Shown: positions 1 to 7,297 of the stretch, one piece after another | Position numbering within the stretch: the stretch's first letter is position 1 | How the letters are laid out: every line of letters begins with the position of its first letter | Source of the DNA: Streptomyces sp. 3214.6 | Lineage (GTDB): Bacteria > Actinomycetota > Actinomycetes > Streptomycetales > Streptomycetaceae | Direction: 5' to 3' | NCBI RefSeq assembly: GCF_900129855.1 | Contig: NZ_LT670819.1 | Span: 1,984,001-2,048,000 of the forward strand | Length of the DNA: 64,000 nucleotides | The notes under the pieces: model-generated | Seen by the model: only the letters and a program-made list of their open reading frames with translations | What the model was told of the DNA's origin: nothing | Database searches by the model: none | Position numbers and translations under genes: made by a program

Positions 1-297
1 GCCCACGGCGCCTACCGGGACGGTGAAGTCCGGACCGCAGACGCCGAGTTGTACGCGCTCTACGTCGACACCGGGCACATCGGCACGGGCGTCGGACGTG
101 CCCTGTTGAAGGAGTCGGTCCGGCAGGCCGGCGCCCTCGGCCGTCCCCGCATGTACCTGTGGGTCCTCAGGGGCAACGCCCCGGCCCGCCGCTTCTACGA
201 GCGTGCCGGGTTCCACGCGGACGGCACCGAGGAGCCCTTCGAGGTGGCGGGCGTCGCCGTGCCCGAGGTGCGGTATCTCAGTCCCCTCCCGGTCTGA
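1..297 (+). CDS. GNAT-family N-acetyltransferase, 3' part only
   Basis: The reading frame is open from the first base of the window, so the 5' part of the gene lies outside it. The visible 98 residues carry the acetyl-CoA-binding half of a GNAT fold. A GTGVGRALL segment matches the Q/R-x-x-G-x-G/A pyrophosphate loop, followed by a helix (ESVRQAGALG), a beta strand (MYLWVLRGN) and the terminal NAPARRFYERAGF motif of GNAT motif B. Such proteins move an acetyl group from acetyl-CoA to an amine on a protein or small molecule. The substrate cannot be read from this fragment. The gene ends 21 bp before the convergent HEAT-repeat gene. Confidence 0.85.
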   Translation, partial: AHGAYRDGEVRTADAELYALYVDTGHIGTGVGRALLKESVRQAGALGRPRMYLWVLRGNAPARRFYERAGFHADGTEEPFEVAGVAVPEVRYLSPLPV

Positions 298-318
298 CGG
301 CTGCCGGTGGGCCGCTCC

Positions 319-894
319 TCACCGCTGTCGGGGGATCCGCGCCAGCGCGTGCACGGCGGCCTCCGCGAGTGCCGGGTGGGCGAGGGCGTCGTTCAGCACC
401 GGCCGGGCCCGGCCGTCCCCCAGCACGCCGAGCCCCTCCACGCACGCCAGGGCCACCCGCCGGTAGGGGTCGTGCGGCCGCAGCCGCCGGCGCAGCGTCG
501 TGATCAGCGCGGGCACGGACTCGGGCGCCCGCAGCTCCACGAGCAGCCGGACGGGGTGCAGGGCGTAGGCGACACGCAGTTCATTGGTGGCCAGGGCGGC
601 CGCGGCGCGTGCGGTGCGGGGGTCGCCGAGGCGGGCCAGGGCATGGGCGGCGGAGGCGCAGCGCGGCGGGTCACGGTGGTTGAGCAGCAGGACGAGCGCC
701 TCGAAGGCGCGCCGGTCCCCCGCGAGCCCCAGCCGGAACGCGGCCAACTCCCGGGCCCACAACGGCTGTCCCGACGCGATGAGCACGCCCGCCAGTTCGT
801 CGTGGTCGCCCGTGGCCGTCAGCCGCTCGTACAGCGCCGCGCCACCCGACTCCCGCCGTAAACGCTCCGTGAGCGTTCGCAACTCTTCGTCCAT
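319..894 (-). CDS. HEAT-repeat protein of unknown function
   Basis: This 191-residue protein is built from helical pairs. Recurring segments such as ARELAAFRLGLAGDRRAFEALV, SAAHALARLGDPRTARAAA and ALACVEGLGVLGDGRARPVL alternate hydrophobic helices with G-D turns, the look of HEAT or PBS-lyase-like repeats. It has no signal peptide or membrane segment. Such repeats normally make a protein-binding scaffold; I infer no enzymatic role. The ATG at 894 follows GTC with no clear Shine-Dalgarno. The IS701 element inserted with its target duplication at 904-907, only 9 bp upstream of this start, so any original promoter or leader is now separated from the gene. Confidence 0.7.
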   Translation of the reverse strand: MDEELRTLTERLRRESGGAALYERLTATGDHDELAGVLIASGQPLWARELAAFRLGLAGDRRAFEALVLLLNHRDPPRCASAAHALARLGDPRTARAAAALATNELRVAYALHPVRLLVELRAPESVPALITTLRRRLRPHDPYRRVALACVEGLGVLGDGRARPVLNDALAHPALAEAAVHALARIPRQR

Positions 895-907
895 GACGCG
901 AGCCTAG

Positions 908-924
908 TAGGGCTTGGTCAGGTC
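908..924 (+). repeat. Left terminal inverted repeat of the IS701-family element
   Basis: TAGGGCTTGGTCAGGTC is the reverse complement of 2333-2349 over all 17 bases. The outer CTAG at 904-907 extends the apparent symmetry to 20 or more bases because CTAG is itself palindromic. Confidence 0.92.
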
Positions 925-972
925 GGTTGTTGTGGTGCGTGTCCTGCGGGTCTGGTGTGGCGTTGAGTTTGT

Positions 973-2238
973 GTGACTCCGGACGAGATTGCTGCGGTGC
1001 GTGGTGAGTTGGAGGCGTTCGCGGCGGAGGTGTTCGAGCCGTTCGCGCGCAAGGACCAGCGCCGGTGGGGGCAGGTCTATCTGCGGGGGCTGCTGACCGA
1101 CGGACAGCGTAAGTCGGTCGAGCCGATGGCCGCCCGGCTTGGGGAGGACGGCAATCGTCAGGCATTGGCCAACTTCATCACCACCAGCCCCTGGGACCCG
1201 GCACATATCCGGGCCCAGCTCGCCTGGCGGATGGAGGAGGCGATCGGGCCCGAGGCCCTGGTCTTCGACGACACCGGGTTCCTCAAGGACGGGAGCGCCT
1301 CGGCATGCGTGTCGCGGCAGTACACCGGCACCGCGGGCAAGGTCACCAACTGCCAGGTCGGCGTCTCGCTCCACCTCGCGTCCGACCACGCCTCGGCGGC
1401 GGTCAACTGGCGGCTGTTTTTGCCCCAGACGTGGGATCCCGCCTCGCCGAAGGCCGATGCCGACAAGATCGCCCGCCGTGCCGGCTGCGGCATCCCGGAC
1501 GATGTCGGGCACGTGGAGAAGTGGCAGCTGGCCCTGGACATGCTCGATGAGACCCGCTCCTGGGGACTCGAGGTGCCGCTGGCCGTCGCGGACGCCGGAT
1601 ACGGCGACGCCGCCGCCTTCCGGCACGGACTGCAGGCCCGCGGCCTGAATTACGTGGTGGGGATCTCCACCACGCTCTCCGCCCAGCCCGCCGACGCGGT
1701 GCCGGTGGCCGAGCCGTACTCCGGGATGGGCCGCCCGCCGGTGGCGAAGTATCCCGACAAGCCGCAGCCGGTGAAGGAGCTGGTCATCGCGGCGGGCCGG
1801 AAAGCGGCCAGACGGGTGCAGTGGCGGGAGGGCTCCCGGCCCGGCACCGGCCGCTCGGGCCGCAAGCGGATGCACTCCCGCTTCGTTGCCCTGCGCATCC
1901 GGCCTGCCGGACGCGAGGTCCGACAGATGGCCGACGGCCCGGAACTGCCCGTGTGCTGGCTGCTGGCCGAATGGCCCGCCGGCGAGAGCGAGCCGGTGCA
2001 GTACTGGCTGTCCGACCTGCCCTCCGGCATGCCCCTGACCACACTGGTCCGCCTCGCCAAACTCCGCTGGCGCATCGAGCACGACTACCGGGAGATGAAA
2101 CAGGCCCTGGGACTTGCCCACTTCGAGGGCCGCACCTGGAACGGATGGCACCACCACGTCACCCTCGTCTCCGTCGCGCACGCCTTCTGCACCCTGCAAC
2201 GACTGGCCCGAGCCCCAAAAGACACGGGGCCGGCCTGA
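973..2238 (+). CDS. IS701-family transposase (DDE)
   Basis: This 421-residue DDE transposase is the full usual length for IS701. Candidate acidic triad positions are the Asp of VFDDTGFLKDG, the Asp of VADAGYGD, and the Glu of RWRIEHDYREMKQALGL, the typical C-terminal Y-R-E-x-K signature. The start is a GTG at 973, 65 bp inside the left end, with only a weak Shine-Dalgarno. The gene fills the element and reads away from the HEAT gene. No frameshift or stop interrupts it. It would catalyse cut-and-paste movement of the element into CTAG targets. Confidence 0.95.
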   Translation: MTPDEIAAVRGELEAFAAEVFEPFARKDQRRWGQVYLRGLLTDGQRKSVEPMAARLGEDGNRQALANFITTSPWDPAHIRAQLAWRMEEAIGPEALVFDDTGFLKDGSASACVSRQYTGTAGKVTNCQVGVSLHLASDHASAAVNWRLFLPQTWDPASPKADADKIARRAGCGIPDDVGHVEKWQLALDMLDETRSWGLEVPLAVADAGYGDAAAFRHGLQARGLNYVVGISTTLSAQPADAVPVAEPYSGMGRPPVAKYPDKPQPVKELVIAAGRKAARRVQWREGSRPGTGRSGRKRMHSRFVALRIRPAGREVRQMADGPELPVCWLLAEWPAGESEPVQYWLSDLPSGMPLTTLVRLAKLRWRIEHDYREMKQALGLAHFEGRTWNGWHHHVTLVSVAHAFCTLQRLARAPKDTGPA

Positions 2239-2332
2239 GCCTCTACCAAGTCGTCCGCGAGCTACAGACCCTCCTCGCCCTATGGACCGGCGCCTGCCCC
2301 ACCTGCCACCGCGACATACCCACACCAATACG

Positions 2333-2349
2333 GACCTGACCAAGCCCTA
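2333..2349 (-). repeat. Right terminal inverted repeat of the IS701-family element
   Basis: GACCTGACCAAGCCCTA is the perfect inverse of the left end at 908-924. It is followed by the CTAG target copy at 2350-2353. Confidence 0.92.
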
Positions 2350-2353
2350 CTAG

Positions 2354-2741
2354 AGGCTCGGTCGGTCAGGGAGTTACATCACAGCCACGAGGGCTGGCGC
2401 GCTCGTTACCCACCGGTTAAGCTCATACGAGCGAATCACCCATTCGCTTCACCTCCTCGCGGTGGCCTGGTGACGCAGTCGCCGCGAGAAGTCGGTTCGG
2501 TACCTCGTACCGCTGTACGACCCGGCCACGGGACAGGGCCGGTCGGACTCCCGTTCGTCTCCGGGCGTGTGCACGCCCTGGGCGACGGCACCGGGCGTGT
2601 GCGCTCGTAGCCCGGCATCACTCGCACCCCTTGCTTTCCGCATCCCTTGCTTTCCGCACCCGTTGCGCCCAGGCCTCGCAGAGGTTCTCTCGGCGTATCC
2701 GGGCGCGTTCCCAGTCGTCACCTCATTTCTGGAGTCCCGCG
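2354..2741. other. Non-coding region upstream of the hydroxyacyl-CoA dehydrogenase gene
   Basis: About 390 bp separate the IS element from the dehydrogenase start, and I see no convincing gene. The region holds a small hairpin (AGCGAAT-CACCC-ATTCGCT, 2430-2448), two copies of CCGGGCGTGTGC exactly 30 bp apart (2561 and 2591), and a 16-bp periodic repeat described separately. Open frames running in from upstream are GC-rich shadows. The dehydrogenase Shine-Dalgarno is the TGGAG at 2730-2734. Confidence 0.6.
2623..2666 (+). repeat. 16-bp periodic repeat in the dehydrogenase upstream region
   Basis: Three units start at 2623, 2639 and 2655: CGCACCCCTTGCTTTC, CGCATCCCTTGCTTTC, and CGCACCCGTTGC. 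The first two differ at one base. The spacing is exactly 16 bp. The repeat ends about 75 bp before the ATG, so it could be a regulatory array or a slippage product. Confidence 0.75.
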
Positions 2742-4547
2742 ATGGCCGCTCCCCTGTCCGACACCCCTCTGTCCCCGCTCCAGACGATCGCCGTCATCGG
2801 CCTCGGCACCATGGGCACCGGTATCACCGAGGTCCTGGCCAAGGCCGGGCGCGAGGTGATCGGCATCGACATCAGCGAGGCGCAGACCGCGCGGTCCCTC
2901 GCCGCGCTGGAGGCCTCCACCGACCGTGCCGTGCGGCGCGGCCGGCTCACCGAGCAGGAGCGCACGGCCGTCCTGGCCCGCGTCCGCACATCCACCGACC
3001 TGCGCGCGGCGGCCGGCGCCGACCTGGTCATCGAGGTGGCGCCGGAGTCGTACGAGATCAAGCAGCAGATCTTCCGCGAGCTGGACGGGATCGTGCGTCC
3101 CGAGACCATCCTCGCCACCGGCACCAACGCGCTGTCCGTCACCCGGCTCGCGGCCGACTCCGCCCGCCCGGAGCGGGTGCTGGGCCTGCACTTCTTCAAC
3201 CCGGCGCCGGCCATGAAGCTGGTCGAGGTCGTCTCCTCGGTGCTGACCGCGCCCGCCGCCGTCACCGCCGTCACCCACCTCGCGCTCGACCTCGGCAAGG
3301 AGCCCGTCGCGGTGGGCGACCGGCCCGGGTTCGTCGCCGACGGCCTGCTGTTCGGCTACCTCAACCAGGCCGCCGCGATGTACGAGGCCCGGTACGCCTC
3401 CCGCGAGGACATCGACGCGGCGATGCGGCTGGGCTGCGGGCTGCCGATGGGCCCGCTCGCGCTGCTCGACCTGATCGGCGTCGACACGGCCCGCACGGTC
3501 CTGGAGGCCATGTACGCCGAGTCCCACGACCGGCTGCACGCGCCCGCCCCGATCCTGGGGCAGCTCAGCGAGGCGGGCCTGACCGGCCGGAAGTCGGGCC
3601 GCGGCTTCTACACCTACGACGCCCCCGGCAGCGCGACGGTCGTCCCGGACGCGCTGACGCCTCTGTCCGGCGCGGCCGCGGGCGCCGGCCGTCCGGTGCG
3701 TTCGGTCGGCGTCGCCGGCTCCGGCACCATGGCCTCCGGCATCGCCGAGGTCTTCGCCAAGGCCGGTTACGACGTCGTCCTCGCCGCCCGCAGCGAGGAG
3801 AAGGCGCAGACCGCCAAGGCCCGTATCGGCAAGTCCCTTTCCCGATCCGTCGACAAGGGGCGACTGAGCGCCGAGGCGGCCGCGCGGACCCTGGACCGGA
3901 TCACCGCGGCCGGCTCCTACGACGCCTTCGCCGACGTCGACCTGGCCGTCGAGGCGGTCGCCGAGGACCTCGCGGTCAAGCAGCAGCTCTTCGCGACGCT
4001 GGACAAGGTCTGCAAGCCCGGCGCGGTCCTCGCCACGACGACCTCCTCGCTGCCGGTCGTCGCCTGCGCGCGCGCCACCTCACGCCCGCAGGACGTGATC
4101 GGCATGCACTTCTTCAACCCGGCGCCGGCCATGAAGCTGGTCGAGGTGGTGCGCACGGTGCTGACGGCCGAGGACGTCCACGCGACGGTCCGCGAGGTGT
4201 GCGTGAACATCAAGAAGCACGCGGTCGACTGCGGGGACCGGGCCGGCTTCATCGTGAACGCGCTGCTCTTCCCGTACCTCAACAACGCGATCAAGATGGT
4301 GCAGGAGCACTACGCGTCGCTCGACGACATCGACGCGGCGATGAAGCTGGGCGGCGGCTACCCGATGGGCCCCTTCGAGCTGCTGGACGTCGTCGGGCTC
4401 GATGTCTCGCTCGCCATCGAGAAGGTCCTGCACCGCGAGTTCCGCGACCCGGGCCTGGCGCCCGCGCCGCTCCTCGAGCACCTGGTGGCGGCGGGCTGCC
4501 TCGGCCGCAAGACCGGCCGCGGCTTCCGCGAATATGCCCGCCGCTGA
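2742..4547 (+). CDS. 3-hydroxyacyl-CoA (3-hydroxybutyryl-CoA) dehydrogenase, tandem two-copy fusion
   Basis: The 601-residue protein contains two complete hydroxyacyl-CoA dehydrogenase units in tandem, roughly residues 10-300 and 320-600. Each has an NAD-binding Rossmann loop (GLGTMGTGI in the first, GSGTMASGI in the second), an HFFNPAPAMKLVEVV catalytic segment, and a C-terminal substrate domain ending in GRKSGRGFY or GRKTGRGF. It would oxidise (S)-3-hydroxybutyryl-CoA with NAD+ or run in reverse, feeding crotonyl-CoA to the neighbouring reductase. The ATG at 2742 is chosen because TGGAG lies just upstream and the family N-terminus begins there; in-frame codons further upstream would add non-homologous sequence. 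The closest described relatives in Streptomyces have the same fused layout. Confidence 0.93.
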   Translation: MAAPLSDTPLSPLQTIAVIGLGTMGTGITEVLAKAGREVIGIDISEAQTARSLAALEASTDRAVRRGRLTEQERTAVLARVRTSTDLRAAAGADLVIEVAPESYEIKQQIFRELDGIVRPETILATGTNALSVTRLAADSARPERVLGLHFFNPAPAMKLVEVVSSVLTAPAAVTAVTHLALDLGKEPVAVGDRPGFVADGLLFGYLNQAAAMYEARYASREDIDAAMRLGCGLPMGPLALLDLIGVDTARTVLEAMYAESHDRLHAPAPILGQLSEAGLTGRKSGRGFYTYDAPGSATVVPDALTPLSGAAAGAGRPVRSVGVAGSGTMASGIAEVFAKAGYDVVLAARSEEKAQTAKARIGKSLSRSVDKGRLSAEAAARTLDRITAAGSYDAFADVDLAVEAVAEDLAVKQQLFATLDKVCKPGAVLATTTSSLPVVACARATSRPQDVIGMHFFNPAPAMKLVEVVRTVLTAEDVHATVREVCVNIKKHAVDCGDRAGFIVNALLFPYLNNAIKMVQEHYASLDDIDAAMKLGGGYPMGPFELLDVVGLDVSLAIEKVLHREFRDPGLAPAPLLEHLVAAGCLGRKTGRGFREYARR

Positions 4548-4611
4548 CGGCGTCGGCGACTGGTTCCGAGCGCACGAGGACTGGGGCGGACTGCTCGGCC
4601 CCACTGGCGGA

Positions 4612-4634
4612 CCCCCGCCCGCCGAGGGCGGGGG
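4612..4634 (+). terminator. Hairpin terminator after the dehydrogenase gene
   Basis: CCCCCGCCC (4612-4620) and GGGCGGGGG (4626-4634) form a perfect 9-bp GC stem with a 5-base loop, 64 bp after the dehydrogenase stop. There is no T-tract, which is common in Streptomyces. Confidence 0.65.
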
Positions 4635-4683
4635 AAACCCCGGACACGCGCACCGAGCTGCGCACATGCAGTACGTTCGGGTC

Positions 4684-5499
4684 ATGCCCCAGCCCGCCAG
4701 GTCCTCACGTACACCAGCCACGCCCGACGCGCCGGAGAGTGCCGCAGGCAGCCGCGCGGCCGCCCAACGGCTCAAGATGCGCCGAGAACTGGCGGCCGCG
4801 GCCATGGAGCTGTTCGCGACCAAGGGGTACGAGGCGACCACCGTCGACGAGATCGCGGCCGCCGCCGGGGTCGCCCGCCGCACGTTCTTCCGCCACTTCC
4901 GTTCCAAGGAAGAGGCGATCTTCCCCGACCACGACGACACGCTGATCCGGGCCGAGGCGGTGCTCAACGCGGCCCCGGCGCACGAGCACCCGCTCGACAC
5001 GGTGTGCCGCGGCATCAAGGAAGTCATGAAGATGTACGCGGCCCGGCCGGAGATCTCGGTCGCCCGCTACAAACTGACCCGCGAGGTGCCCACCCTGCGC
5101 GAGGCGGAGATCGCGTCGGTGGCCCGCTACGAGCGGCTCTTCACCCGCTATCTGCTCGGCCACTTCGACGAGCACGCCCATGACGACGACGCGGGCGACG
5201 AGCCGCTGCTCGCCGAGGTCGCCGCGTCCGCCGTGGTCACCGCCCACAACCACGTCCTGCGGCGCTGGCTCAGGGCAGGCGGCCAGGGCGATGTGGAGGC
5301 CCAGCTCGACCACGCCTTCGCGATCGTACGGAAGACGTTCGGGACGGGCATCGGGGTCGGCCGCAGCGTCGCCGGCGCACCCGCGCAGGCCCCGGCGACG
5401 ATCTCCGCGCCGGGCGAGGTCCTGGTGACGGTCGCTCGCACCGACGCCCCGCTGGACGAGGTCATGCGCGCCATCGAGCAGGCCCTCAAGGAGCGCTGA
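4684..5499 (+). CDS. TetR-family transcriptional regulator next to ccr
   Basis: The 271-residue protein has an N-terminal TetR DNA-binding domain at about residues 30-85. The segment AAMELFATKGYEATTVDEIAAAAGVARRTFFRHFRSKEE holds the helix-turn-helix. The C-terminal ligand domain is alpha-helical and followed by an alanine-proline tail. The start at 4684 is supported by a TACGTT -10-like hexamer at 4672-4677, 6 bp upstream, which fits leaderless transcription; an in-frame ATG at 4666 lies upstream of that hexamer. The gene sits between the dehydrogenase terminator and the ccr promoter, so it is the obvious candidate regulator of the ethylmalonyl-CoA genes, but that is inference. Its ligand is unknown. 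Confidence 0.88.
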   Translation: MPQPARSSRTPATPDAPESAAGSRAAAQRLKMRRELAAAAMELFATKGYEATTVDEIAAAAGVARRTFFRHFRSKEEAIFPDHDDTLIRAEAVLNAAPAHEHPLDTVCRGIKEVMKMYAARPEISVARYKLTREVPTLREAEIASVARYERLFTRYLLGHFDEHAHDDDAGDEPLLAEVAASAVVTAHNHVLRRWLRAGGQGDVEAQLDHAFAIVRKTFGTGIGVGRSVAGAPAQAPATISAPGEVLVTVARTDAPLDEVMRAIEQALKER

Positions 5500-5544
5500 G
5501 CCGCTGCCGGGATCACTGCCCGGGAAGACCCTTCAGCTGTGACG

Positions 5545-5571
5545 ACGGCCACCCCACGGGGTGGCCGTTTT
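5545..5571 (+). terminator. Rho-independent terminator after the TetR gene
   Basis: ACGGCCACCCC (5545-5555) pairs with GGGGTGGCCGT (5558-5568) and runs into TTTT. It lies 45 bp after the TetR stop and insulates the ccr promoter. Confidence 0.85.
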
Positions 5572-5666
5572 GGCATGTCAGGGCACCTTTTCTCGCGGAT
5601 TTCAGACCTCGTTCGATCGATCATCGCTCATTTGTTACGTAAAGATTTCAGCTGAGAGGAAGTTCT

Positions 5667-5679
5667 GGCACTCAGTGCC
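5667..5679. promoter_or_regulatory. Short inverted repeat just upstream of the ccr -35 region
   Basis: GGCACT-C-AGTGCC is a perfect 6-bp inverted repeat with a 1-base centre. It abuts the predicted -35 hexamer. It could be a second binding site for a regulator; nothing in the window identifies the protein. Confidence 0.4.
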
Positions 5680-5708
5680 TTGCGAGGTGACACGCGGTGT
5701 CATACGTT
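5680..5708 (+). promoter_or_regulatory. Predicted ccr promoter with a palindromic operator in the spacer
   Basis: TTGCGA (5680-5685) and TACGTT (5703-5708) are separated by exactly 17 bp, the geometry of a vegetative-sigma promoter. The perfect palindrome TGACAC-GCG-GTGTCA occupies 5688-5702, filling the spacer and ending against the -10. A repressor bound there would block RNA polymerase. The predicted transcript would have a leader of about 220 nt before the GTG at 5937, in which I see a short GCCC-TCA-GGGC hairpin near 5905 but no known riboswitch. Confidence 0.6.
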
Positions 5709-5936
5709 GAAGGTGTCCGGGCGGCCGGCGTGCAGAGACCTTTCGTACGTCGGCTGTCCCCGCAAGCACATGGCCTGCGCGCCCGGACGCCTGCGTCACA
5801 GGCAACCTCCCGCGCCACAAAGCGCTGCCGAACAGCACCGCCGCCGAACCGACGGCACTTCCCTCACATCCCTCAGCAGCACCGACGTAACCCTCAGAGC
5901 CCCGCCCTCAGGGCGCTCACCGCCGGAGGCAACACC

Positions 5937-7280
5937 GTGACCATGCAGAAGATCCTGGACGCGATCCAGTCGCCGGACTCGACACCGGACGACTTCGCCG
6001 CTCTGCCGCTCCCCGAGTCCTACCGCGCGATCACCGTGCACAAGGACGAGACGGAGATGTTCGCGGGCCTGGAGACCCGCGACAAGGACCCACGCAAGTC
6101 GATCCACCTCGACGAGGTCCCGCTGCCCGAGCTGGGGCCGGGCGAGGCCCTGGTGGCCGTCATGGCCTCCTCCGTCAACTACAACTCCGTGTGGACCTCG
6201 ATCTTCGAGCCGCTGTCCACGTTCGGCTTCCTGGAGCGCTACGGCCGGCTCAGCGAGCTCACCAAGCGGCACGACCTGCCGTACCACATCATCGGCTCCG
6301 ACCTCGCGGGCGTCGTCCTGCGCACCGGCCCCGGCGTCAACGCCTGGAAGCCGGGCGACGAGGTCGTCGCGCACTGTCTGTCCGTGGAGCTGGAGTCCTC
6401 GGACGGCCACAACGACACGATGCTCGACCCCGAGCAGCGCATCTGGGGCTTCGAGACGAACTTCGGCGGCCTCGCCGAGATCGCGCTCGTCAAGTCCAAC
6501 CAGCTGATGCCCAAGCCGGACCACCTGAGCTGGGAGGAGGCGGCGGCCCCCGGCCTCGTCAACTCCACCGCCTACCGGCAGCTGGTCTCCCGCAACGGCG
6601 CCGGCATGAAGCAGGGCGACAACGTCCTGATCTGGGGCGCGAGCGGCGGCCTCGGCAGCTACGCCACGCAGTTCGCGCTGGCCGGCGGGGCCAACCCGAT
6701 CTGTGTCGTCTCCTCGCCGCAGAAGGCGGAGATCTGCCGGGCCATGGGCGCCGAGGCGATCATCGACCGCACCGCCGAGGACTACCGGTTCTGGAAGGAC
6801 GAGCACACCCAGGATCCGAAGGAGTGGAAGCGTTTCGGCAAGCGCATCCGCGAGCTGACCGACGGCGAGGACGTCGACATCGTCTTCGAACACCCCGGCC
6901 GGGAGACCTTCGGCGCCTCGGTCTACGTGACGCGCAAGGGCGGCACCATCGTCACCTGCGCCTCGACGTCCGGCTACAACCACGAGTACGACAACCGCTA
7001 CCTGTGGATGTCCCTGAAGCGGATCATCGGCTCGCACTTCGCCAACTACCGCGAGGCCTGGGAGGCCAACCGGCTGGTCGCCAAGGGAAAGATCCACCCG
7101 ACGCTGTCGAAGGTCTACTCCCTGGAGGAGACCGGCCAGGCGGCCTACGACGTGCACCGCAACCTCCACCAGGGCAAGGTCGGCGTCCTCGCGCTGGCCC
7201 CCCAGGAGGGTCTGGGCGTGCGCGACGAGGCCAAGCGCGCCCAGCACATCGACGCCATCAACCGCTTCCGCAACATCTGA
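5937..7280 (+). CDS. ccr: Crotonyl-CoA carboxylase/reductase
   Basis: The 447-residue protein is a medium-chain dehydrogenase/reductase. It reductively carboxylates crotonyl-CoA with NADPH and CO2 to ethylmalonyl-CoA, the key step of the ethylmalonyl-CoA pathway and a source of polyketide extender units. An N-terminal GroES-like domain (about 55-190) contains PYHIIGSDLAGVV. The NADPH-binding Rossmann region (about 215-360) contains LIWGASGGLGSYATQFA. The sequence is very close to my recollection of the S. coelicolor enzyme, which also has 447 residues. The GTG start at 5937 is set by GGAGG at 5925-5929. The gene heads a tight plus-strand run with meaA 17 bp downstream. Confidence 0.97.
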   Translation: MTMQKILDAIQSPDSTPDDFAALPLPESYRAITVHKDETEMFAGLETRDKDPRKSIHLDEVPLPELGPGEALVAVMASSVNYNSVWTSIFEPLSTFGFLERYGRLSELTKRHDLPYHIIGSDLAGVVLRTGPGVNAWKPGDEVVAHCLSVELESSDGHNDTMLDPEQRIWGFETNFGGLAEIALVKSNQLMPKPDHLSWEEAAAPGLVNSTAYRQLVSRNGAGMKQGDNVLIWGASGGLGSYATQFALAGGANPICVVSSPQKAEICRAMGAEAIIDRTAEDYRFWKDEHTQDPKEWKRFGKRIRELTDGEDVDIVFEHPGRETFGASVYVTRKGGTIVTCASTSGYNHEYDNRYLWMSLKRIIGSHFANYREAWEANRLVAKGKIHPTLSKVYSLEETGQAAYDVHRNLHQGKVGVLALAPQEGLGVRDEAKRAQHIDAINRFRNI

Positions 7281-7297
7281 GACACCCGAGGTCATAG

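Larger units (their letters stand above)
908..2349 (+). mobile_element. IS701-family insertion sequence, apparently complete
   Basis: The element is 1,442 bp and has 17-bp perfect terminal inverted repeats: TAGGGCTTGGTCAGGTC at 908-924, and its reverse complement at 2333-2349. It is flanked by direct CTAG copies at 904-907 and 2350-2353, the 4-bp target duplication known for the IS701 family. It contains one full-length transposase and no passenger gene. Intact repeats, intact duplication and an undamaged ORF point to a recent, probably still active insertion. Removing the element and one CTAG joins the HEAT gene upstream sequence directly to the non-coding region that begins at 2354. Confidence 0.93.

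Noticed and set aside
904..2343. 479-codon minus-strand frame covering the IS element
   Set aside because: It runs through both terminal repeats and opposes a canonical DDE transposase; no family motif is seen.
2631..2741. Upstream in-frame start for the hydroxyacyl-CoA dehydrogenase
   Set aside because: It would add about 37 residues read through a DNA tandem repeat and has no ribosome site; ATG 2742 has TGGAG.
5667..5679. CIRCE heat-shock operator
   Set aside because: GGCACT-C-AGTGCC shares a few bases with CIRCE but has a 1-bp centre instead of 9, so it is not a CIRCE element.
5709..5936. Riboswitch, for example cobalamin, in the ccr leader
   Set aside because: I cannot see a B12-box-like core or matching helices. 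The leader is long but shows no known riboswitch signature.
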